NCBI GenBank assembly: GCA_028572035.1
Contig: JAPVWE010000026.1
Location: 1 to 10,602, forward strand
Length of the DNA stretch: 10,602 nt
Source: Desulfobacteraceae bacterium
Lineage (GTDB): Bacteria; Desulfobacterota; DSM-4660; Desulfatiglandales; B25-G16
Reading direction: 5' to 3'
Part shown: positions 6,302 through 10,602 of the stretch, one piece after another
How positions within the stretch are numbered: the stretch's first letter is position 1
How the letters are laid out: every line of letters starts with the position of its first letter
Position numbers and translations under genes: made by a program
The notes under the pieces: model-generated
Told to the model about the DNA's origin: nothing
What the model saw: only the letters and a program-made list of their open reading frames with translations
Database searches by the model: none

Positions 6302-7042
6302 TTAGGTGGGGTGATTTGCCTGTTCCCCAGTGGAACCGAAACGTCTTTCTCGTTTCTGGTAGTCAAGAAGGGCTTCCAGGTATCGTTCCCTGTGGAAATC
6401 TGGCCAGAGGGTAGGGGTAATGAAGATCTCTGTATAGGCTATCTGCCACAGCAGAAAGTTGCTTATCCTATATTCCCCACTTGTTCTTATAAGTAAATCT
6501 GGATCTGGGATATCAGATGTATAAAGATATCTGGATAAACGCTCCTCTGTAATCTGCTTAACATTTAATGTATCTTTTTGAATGTCTTTGAGCATGCTTC
6601 TCACTGCCTCGACAATTTCCTGCCTTCCTCCATAGCTCAAGGCAAGGGTTAGGGTCATCTCTTTGTTATGGGCAGTTTTTTCTATTGTTTGCCAAAGAGT
6701 CCTTTGAACCTCTGGTGGAAGTTTTTCTGTTTGCCCAATACATGCCAACCTGATCCCTTTATCGAGCATCTCCTTTAGCTCGGCCTTAAGAAAGCGGTTC
6801 AGAAGACTCATCAAGGCCTTAACCTCATATTTGGGCCTTCTCCAATTTTCCTCGCTAAAGGCATAGAGGGTAAGCCATCTTATGCCTAATTCCCGGCTGG
6901 TTCTGACAACATCCCTCACAGATTCTATGCCCTTGCGATGGCCGGCGATCCTATTAAGGCCTCTTTTCTTTGCCCAGCGTCCGTTACCATCCATTATAAC
7001 GGCGACATGACGGGGCAATTTATCTGGGTTTAATTGGTCCAT
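6302..7042 (-). CDS. uppS: Undecaprenyl (polyprenyl) diphosphate synthase, cis-prenyltransferase
   Basis: UppS adds isopentenyl diphosphate units in cis to farnesyl diphosphate, giving the C55 carrier lipid for peptidoglycan and O-antigen synthesis. The 246 residues show HVAVIMDGNGRWA (12-24) with catalytic D18 and N20/R22, GH at 34-35, LTLYAFSEENW (58-67), SYGGR (136-140) and the C-terminal PDLLIRTSGEYRISNFLLWQ (181-200), where R186, R192 and S194 hold IPP. E205 is the expected metal ligand. RTSGE replaces the commoner RTGGE, a variant seen in several lineages. The ATG start agrees with the family N-terminus, but the sequence before it (AAGCTCCTCAA) holds no Shine-Dalgarno site. Exact chain length cannot be read from the sequence. 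Confidence 0.95.
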   Translation of the reverse strand: MDQLNPDKLPRHVAVIMDGNGRWAKKRGLNRIAGHRKGIESVRDVVRTSRELGIRWLTLYAFSEENWRRPKYEVKALMSLLNRFLKAELKEMLDKGIRLACIGQTEKLPPEVQRTLWQTIEKTAHNKEMTLTLALSYGGRQEIVEAVRSMLKDIQKDTLNVKQITEERLSRYLYTSDIPDPDLLIRTSGEYRISNFLLWQIAYTEIFITPTLWPDFHRERYLEALLDYQKRERRFGSTGEQANHPT

Positions 7043-7101
7043 TTGAGGAGCTTAGCGTAAGAGTTTGAGAGGGTAATTGAATTATGTTAAAGACAGTGGC
7101 A

Positions 7102-7659
7102 TCAAAATTGGAGTATTTCATTTTCTTTTTCTTTTCTGATTCCGTCTATATTTTTAATGAATTCATCGGTAATTTCTTGTACTTTGTCTTGGTAGGCATG
7201 CATCTCGTCTTCTGATATTTCACTTTCCTTCTTTAATTCTTTTAACATCTCATTGGCATCACGTCGGTGGTTCCTGATACTCACCTTGCTTTCCTCGGCC
7301 ATTTTTTTGGCCATCTTGGCAAGTTCTTTCCTCCTCTCCTCTGTCAAGGGAGGAATTGAGATTCTGATCAGTTTTCCATCGTTCATAGGTGTGAGTCCAA
7401 GTTGGGATTTCAGTATGCTTTTCTCGATGTTCCCTATGATGGATTGATCCCAGGGCTGGATGATTAAGAGCCTGCTTTCTGGGCTGCTAAGAGAGGCTAT
7501 TTGATCCAAGCGCATCTGGGTTTCATAACATTCAACTTTTATGCCTTCAAGTATGGATGTTGATGCCCTTCCAGTTCTCATCTTCTTGAATTCTCGACTG
7601 AGGGAGTCAACGGTTTTTCCCATATCTTGGCGCATATCTGATAAGATCTCATCTTTCAT
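7102..7659 (-). CDS. frr: Ribosome recycling factor
   Basis: RRF works with EF-G to split the post-termination ribosome. The 185 residues equal the normal length and span the whole two-domain protein. The helical domain begins with the first 30 residues, ending in KKMRTGRAS (25-33). The small domain follows (KVECYETQMRLDQIASL, 41-57; RLLIIQPWD, 63-71). The long helices resume at LTEERRKELAK (105-115) and VSIRNHRRDANE (126-137), with the conserved Arg residues that contact 23S rRNA. The usual KVEYYG reads KVECYE here. The ATG start overlaps the end of pyrH by 11 bases and is preceded by AGGAG (7666-7670) six bases away, so it is probably translated in step with pyrH. Confidence 0.96.
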   Translation of the reverse strand: MKDEILSDMRQDMGKTVDSLSREFKKMRTGRASTSILEGIKVECYETQMRLDQIASLSSPESRLLIIQPWDQSIIGNIEKSILKSQLGLTPMNDGKLIRISIPPLTEERRKELAKMAKKMAEESKVSIRNHRRDANEMLKELKKESEISEDEMHAYQDKVQEITDEFIKNIDGIRKEKENEILQF

Positions 7660-8392
7660 CGCCTTCTCCTGCTATTAGGGTTCCAACTTTATCCCCAGAA
7701 ACAATCTTCTCTATATTTCCCCTTTCGCCAATATTAAAAACAACAATAGGCATTTGTTGTTCCATGGCCATCGATATGGCGGTCAGGTCAATTACCCCCA
7801 GCTTGTCTCTTAATACCTGTTCGTAGGTAACCCTGCTAAACAGTTTGGCACCTGGCTCTTTGGCTGGATCCCGATCATATACCCCATCAACCTGAGTAGC
7901 CTTAAGAATAACCTGGGCATTGATTTCTATAGCCCTCAGGGTGGCAGCAGTATCTGTGGTGAAGTAGGGGTTTCCAGTGCCTCCTGCAAAGACTATGATT
8001 CTTCCCTTATCTAAATGTCTGAGTGCTTGTTCTCTGCCGTATGGTTCTACCACCCTGGATATCTCCAGAGCTGTCATAACGGTTGCCGCTGAGCCAGCAG
8101 CGTTCAGAGCTTCATTCAAGGCAAGAGCATTAATAACAGTAGCCAGCATCCCCATATAGTCGGCAGTTACCCTCCCAATACTGTATTCAGAGGATTTTAC
8201 TCCCCTGAAAATATTACCACCACCAACTACAATGGCTATCTGTATTCCAAGACTGTGAGCAGAACTAATTTCAAAGGCAATATTCTTCAGAGTCAGGGGA
8301 TTTATACCACTATCCCTATCTCCCATCAGGGATTCGCCACTCAGTTTTAGCAGGATCCTCTTATAACCAGGGGACCTCTGAGGTGCTGGCAT
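7649..8392 (-). CDS. pyrH: UMP kinase
   Basis: PyrH phosphorylates UMP to UDP with ATP. It is the bacterial amino-acid-kinase-type hexameric enzyme, unrelated to eukaryotic UMP/CMP kinase. Counting from the chosen ATG (247 residues), KLSGESLMG sits near residue 16 (phosphate loop), VVGGGNIFRG near 55, GRVTADYMGMLATV near 73 (UMP site), FAGGTGNPYFTTDTAA near 134 and KATQVDGVYDRDP near 163. The frame is open to a GTG at 8405-8407 that follows the tsf stop directly and would add five residues. I prefer ATG at 8390-8392 because AGGAG lies seven bases before it, and that AGGAG would otherwise be inside the gene. The enzyme is usually controlled by GTP and UTP allosterically; no leader signal is visible. 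Confidence 0.95.
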   Translation of the reverse strand: MPAPQRSPGYKRILLKLSGESLMGDRDSGINPLTLKNIAFEISSAHSLGIQIAIVVGGGNIFRGVKSSEYSIGRVTADYMGMLATVINALALNEALNAAGSAATVMTALEISRVVEPYGREQALRHLDKGRIIVFAGGTGNPYFTTDTAATLRAIEINAQVILKATQVDGVYDRDPAKEPGAKLFSRVTYEQVLRDKLGVIDLTAISMAMEQQMPIVVFNIGERGNIEKIVSGDKVGTLIAGEGDER

Positions 8393-8399
8393 GGTATTT

Positions 8400-8404
8400 C
8401 TCCT
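8400..8404 (-). promoter_or_regulatory. Shine-Dalgarno site deciding the pyrH start
   Basis: AGGAG on the minus strand is followed by AAATACC and then ATG. It begins two bases after the tsf stop codon. It favours ATG at 8390-8392 over the GTG at 8405-8407, which would have to use sites inside the end of tsf (TTAGGGGAG, also purine-rich). That alternative is therefore not excluded. Confidence 0.6.
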
Positions 8405-8407
8405 CAC

Positions 8408-9004
8408 CTACGCCTCCCCTAACTGAAACCTGACAAATCTTTTTACGATAATGTTTTCACCAGTCTTAGCTTTAAGCTCATTAAGAAGGTCTTGAATAGT
8501 GATACTGGGGTCTTTTACATAGGCCTGATTCAGGAGGCAGACCTCGGAAAAGAATCTCCTCAGTCTTCCCTCAACAATCTTTTCCACAACCTCTTCTCCT
8601 TTACCTGACTGGATAGCTTGAGCCCTGTATATTTCTTTCTCTCCTTCCACTATCTCTGAAGGGAGATTTTCAGGAGAGAGAGCGATCGGGTTTGTTGCTG
8701 CTATGTGCATAGCCACATTCTTTGTAAAATCTGTAAAATCTTCTGTTTTGGCGCTGAAATCGGTTTCACAGTTTACCTCTACAAGAACACCGATTTTTCC
8801 ACCCATGTGTACATAAGACTGAATCTGACCCTCTGAAGCAATCCTGCCTTCTCTTTTTTGGGCCTTAGCTATACCCTTTTTTCTCAATATCTCAACAGCC
8901 TTGTTAATGTCTCCACCTGCGTCCTGAATGGCATTCTTGCAATCCATTATGCCCACACCGGTCTTTTCTCTTAGTTCTTTTACTTGTTTGGTTGATACTT
9001 TCAA
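8408..9004 (-). CDS. tsf: Translation elongation factor Ts, short form
   Basis: EF-Ts releases GDP from EF-Tu. At 198 residues it is well below the E. coli length (283) and near the Thermus form (about 196), which works as a dimer. The N-terminal UBA-like domain (about 3-45) holds LREKTGVGIMDCKNAI (11-26). The second signature EVNCETDFSAK is at 76-86, with T81, D82 and F83 as the EF-Tu contact. One core subdomain follows, then the C-terminal CLLNQAYVKDPSITIQDLL (156-174). The missing length corresponds to one of the two core subdomains; the frame is intact, so this is a natural short type and not a truncation. The start is TTG: an in-frame TAA lies at 9020-9022, no ATG or GTG intervenes, and GGAG sits eight bases upstream. 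Confidence 0.95.
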   Translation of the reverse strand: MKVSTKQVKELREKTGVGIMDCKNAIQDAGGDINKAVEILRKKGIAKAQKREGRIASEGQIQSYVHMGGKIGVLVEVNCETDFSAKTEDFTDFTKNVAMHIAATNPIALSPENLPSEIVEGEKEIYRAQAIQSGKGEEVVEKIVEGRLRRFFSEVCLLNQAYVKDPSITIQDLLNELKAKTGENIIVKRFVRFQLGEA

Positions 9005-9012
9005 TGTGTATT

Positions 9013-9018
9013 CTCCTT
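9013..9018 (-). promoter_or_regulatory. Shine-Dalgarno site for the tsf TTG start
   Basis: AAGGAG on the minus strand, followed by AATACACA and TTG. With the in-frame stop just upstream it leaves TTG as the only reasonable start of tsf. Confidence 0.75.
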
Positions 9019-9023
9019 TTTAT

Positions 9024-9123
9024 CCCGTTAGAATAGCCCTTGAGGAAGCATGGGGATGATATTCAAAGCAACCATACAGTTTTTTCACAAAGGGCCTAGA
9101 GCGCTGAGTGAAGTTCTGACGGG
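9024..9123 (-). promoter_or_regulatory. Possible folded RNA element in the rpsB-tsf spacer
   Basis: The 121-base rpsB-tsf spacer can form two stacked stems. CCCGTTAGAA (9024-9033) pairs with TTCTGACGGG (9114-9123), nine of ten pairs on the transcribed strand. Directly adjacent, TAGCCCTT (9034-9041) pairs with AAGGGCCTA (9090-9098) with one bulged base. The 3' side ends just before the tsf ribosome site. No strong U tract follows. It could lower tsf expression relative to rpsB, be a processing site, or be chance; the stem positions are read directly, the function is inference. Confidence 0.35.
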
Positions 9124-9125
9124 GC

Positions 9126-9998
9126 TTACTCTTCAGGCTGGATGTCCTCCAGGCCTTCAACCTCGGTGGATTTAATAGCTTTAGGTTTCTTAGGTATTAC
9201 TATAACTTCAGGTCCTTCCTTTTTCTCTTCGGTTGGTTCAAGCTCTTTGGTGATTTCTTCTAATTCGGCTTCTTTCTTTATCTCAAGCTCTTCCTCCGCC
9301 CTCAGTTTTTCCTCTCTCTGCTTATGTCCTTCAGTACAGGCATCAGTGATAATGGAGGTCAATAGCCTGATGGATCTTATAGCATCATCGTTTCCCGGGA
9401 TAACGTAATCAATATCATCGGGATCCCCGTTCGAATCTACAACAGCAACTATAGGGATTCCTAATTTTTTCCCTTCGTTTACCGCGATTTTTTCCTTCAT
9501 TGTATCTACAATAAAAAGTGCAGAGGGAAGTCCGTCCATATCTTTAATGCCGCCCAAACTTCTTTCTAACTTTGCCAACTCTTTTTCCATCCTCATCGCC
9601 TCTTTTTTCGTATAGCGGCCAAAACTTCCATCTTTTTTCATCTCTTCGAGCTCTTTAAGTCGGTCGATGCTTTTTCTTATGGTTTGAAAATTAGTGAGTG
9701 TACCGCCTAACCATCTATTGCACACGTGAAACATACCGCATCGCTCGGCCTCTTCTACAATTGAATCCTGGGCCTGTTTTTTTGTGCCCACAAAAAGGAC
9801 GGCCCCACCTTCGGATACTGTTCTCACAATAAAGCTATAGGCTTCTTTTAATAATTCAGCTGTATTCTGGAGATCAATAATATAGATTACATTTCTGGCC
9901 CCAAAGATATACTGTTTCATCTTTGGATTCCATTTTCTGGTCTGATGCCCAAAATGAACCCCTGCCTCTAATAAAAGCTTCATGCTAATTTCGGTCAT
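9126..9998 (-). CDS. rpsB: 30S ribosomal protein S2
   Basis: S2 binds the small subunit near S1 and is among the last proteins to join. The 290 residues include the first family signature GVHFGHQTRKWNPKMKQYIF (13-32), NVIYIIDLQNT (36-46), LFVGTKKQAQD (68-78), RWLGGTLTNFQTI (95-107), and the second signature around IPIVAVVDSNGDPDDIDYVI (181-200), followed by IPGNDDAIRS. The core ends near residue 222. Beyond it lies a tail of about 65 residues, mostly Glu and Lys with some Pro (225-290), probably helical or coiled at first and then disordered; E. coli S2 has 241 residues. The ATG start is preceded by AAGGAGG (10008-10014), the best ribosome site in the window. The gene heads the ribosomal and lipid cluster. 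Confidence 0.97.
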   Translation of the reverse strand: MTEISMKLLLEAGVHFGHQTRKWNPKMKQYIFGARNVIYIIDLQNTAELLKEAYSFIVRTVSEGGAVLFVGTKKQAQDSIVEEAERCGMFHVCNRWLGGTLTNFQTIRKSIDRLKELEEMKKDGSFGRYTKKEAMRMEKELAKLERSLGGIKDMDGLPSALFIVDTMKEKIAVNEGKKLGIPIVAVVDSNGDPDDIDYVIPGNDDAIRSIRLLTSIITDACTEGHKQREEKLRAEEELEIKKEAELEEITKELEPTEEKKEGPEVIVIPKKPKAIKSTEVEGLEDIQPEE

Positions 9999-10171
9999 AG
10001 AAACAATCCTCCTTCTATTTCAGTTTTCTCAGGCCGGATAAAGAATAAACCCATCTTTTTTCAGTGAGTAAGGTTATTCCAAAATGTGTGTCTTATTTAT
10101 CCTTTTTTTCTACTCCTATCAAGGAAAAAAATCCATTCCCTTTTTCGATCTTATTACCTTTAAGTAATTTA

Positions 10172-10189
10172 TTGAGTCTGTTGAGTCTG
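10172..10189. repeat. Tandem nonamer TTGAGTCTG x2
   Basis: TTGAGTCTG at 10172-10180 is repeated at once at 10181-10189, in the rpsB leader. Two perfect adjacent copies suggest slippage or a duplicated binding site; it is too short to tell which. Confidence 0.5.
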
Positions 10190-10238
10190 TTTGGAAAGAA
10201 AGTTTGAGGAGGTATAGCGATAGGACGGGTATCCGCTG

Positions 10239-10310
10239 TCAATTGAAAATTGAAGATTGACAATTGCAAATTGACAATTGAAAAGGCAAACAATCGTCAA
10301 TCGAAAATCT
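10239..10310. repeat. AATTGA-type dispersed repeat block next to livF
   Basis: Words of the form CAATTGAAAATTGA, GATTGACAATTG and CAAATTGACAATTG follow one another at 10239-10284. After GGCAAA come CAATCGTCAATCGAAAAT, reaching to the livF stop. The same words occur at 3007-3042 between rseP and tsaB, and CGATTTTCGATTG occurs before tsaB at 2894-2906. The words carry CAATTG palindromes and can pair in many registers. No coding capacity is credible. Confidence 0.6.
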
Positions 10311-10602
10311 CTAAAGCCACCTTTTCCGCCGTTTGTAGGCCTTAACATCTTTATACGATTTGATGGTGCCTGATGCTGCTATACCCAGATAAAATTCCTT
10401 GACATCAGGATTTTCTCTCAGATCTTTTGCATCGCCTTCGAGGACGATTTTTCCATTTTCCATCACATATCCAAAGTGGGCTATTTGCAGGGCCATACTG
10501 GCATTTTGCTCCACTAAGATCAGGGTTGTACCTTGCTCTTCATTTATCCTTTTGATTATCTCAAAGATCTCCTTTACCAGCAAGGGTGCCAGACCCAAGG
10601 AA
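10311..10602 (-). CDS. livF: Branched-chain amino acid ABC transporter ATP-binding protein LivF, C-terminal part
   Basis: Only the last 97 or so codons are present; the gene continues past the right edge, so the ABC signature and Walker A are not visible. The frame enters with SLGLAPLLV, the D-loop and following helix of the LivF family (DEPSLGLAP type), directly after Walker B. TLILVEQNASMAL (residues 20-32 counting from LGLAP) is the H-loop segment, with Gln in place of the usual His as in LivF and unlike LivG. HFGYVMENGKIVLEGDA follows, then a basic end KAYKRRKRWL. LivF pairs with LivG as the ATPase of the LivFGHM importer, whose substrates may be branched-chain or other hydrophobic amino acids. 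The remaining liv genes, if linked, would lie to the right. It is probably a separate unit from the rpsB cluster. Confidence 0.88.
   Translation of the reverse strand, partial: SLGLAPLLVKEIFEIIKRINEEQGTTLILVEQNASMALQIAHFGYVMENGKIVLEGDAKDLRENPDVKEFYLGIAASGTIKSYKDVKAYKRRKRWL

Larger units (their letters stand above)
9999..10310 (-). promoter_or_regulatory. livF-rpsB spacer and rpsB leader
   Basis: This 312-base gap holds, on the minus strand from livF onward, an AATTGA repeat block (10239-10310), a GC-richer patch (10205-10236), a tandem nonamer (10172-10189), A/T-rich sequence, and the rpsB ribosome site AAGGAGG (10008-10014). The cluster promoter is expected here, since rpsB usually has its own. 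TTGACA at 10237-10242 is a perfect -35 word, but no good -10 lies 16-18 bases on: TATACC is 20 bases away. TTATTC, 17 bases past TTACTC nearer rpsB, is weak. No rho-independent terminator for livF is evident. The 66-codon frame at 10093-10293 starts inside the repeat and looks spurious. Confidence 0.4.

Noticed and set aside
9142..9408. Long plus-strand frame opposite the rpsB 3' end
   Set aside because: It is Ser-rich and arises from the Glu/Lys-rich tail codons of rpsB read on the other strand; rpsB is secure.
10093..10293. Open frame of 66 codons between livF and rpsB
   Set aside because: Its first third is the AATTGA repeat translated (NLQLSIFNFQL) and the rest is low-complexity leader sequence; no homologous pattern is seen.
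1..10602. CRISPR array, tRNA or rRNA genes, toxin-antitoxin or phage functions
   Set aside because: Repeats are palindromic and irregularly spaced rather than regular direct repeats; no clover-leaf, rRNA or phage-type sequence was recognised on either strand.

Overview
The window is a bacterial chromosome segment. Every recognisable gene lies on the minus strand, so transcription runs from high to low coordinates. Twelve protein genes can be supported. In transcription order they are: the 3' end of a LivF-type ABC transporter ATPase gene cut by the right edge, then rpsB, tsf, pyrH, frr, uppS, cdsA, dxr, rseP, tsaB, psd and pssA. The order rpsB-tsf-pyrH-frr-uppS-cdsA-dxr-rseP is one of the most conserved housekeeping blocks in bacteria.

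The genes fall into linked tasks. rpsB, tsf and frr serve translation (ribosome assembly, elongation, ribosome recycling), and tsaB supports tRNA t6A37 modification. pyrH makes UDP. dxr and uppS make isoprenoid precursor and the undecaprenyl carrier for the cell wall. cdsA makes CDP-diacylglycerol; pssA uses it to make phosphatidylserine, and psd converts that to phosphatidylethanolamine, so the whole PE branch is present. rseP is a membrane-embedded metalloprotease.

A PE-making, RseP-carrying bacterium with a short EF-Ts and tsaB, psd and pssA placed after rseP suggests a Gram-negative of the Desulfobacterota/Nitrospirota type or a related uncultured lineage. This is inference from gene order and protein flavour, not a proven placement. 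The sequence is moderately AT-rich. Four of the eleven complete genes (tsf, dxr, tsaB, psd) appear to start with TTG, and pssA with GTG.

The junctions are of two kinds. Tight ones (psd/pssA, dxr/rseP, uppS/cdsA, pyrH/frr, tsf/pyrH) have overlaps or at most about 15 bases. Loose ones (livF-rpsB, cdsA-dxr, rseP-tsaB, tsaB-psd and the region after pssA) are nearly all filled with palindromic or AATTGA-rich dispersed repeats. The exceptions are rpsB-tsf, which has its own possible RNA fold, and frr-uppS (59 bases), in which I see nothing.

Bases 1-577 hold no confident gene. From left to right they contain a doubtful open frame at the left edge, a half copy of the ATTGCGAG repeat, a nested 183-base inverted repeat and a GC-rich palindrome cluster. 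I see no CRISPR array, tRNA, rRNA, phage gene or transposase, and no new biological system. The interest lies in the repeats, the start codons and the possible RNA structures.
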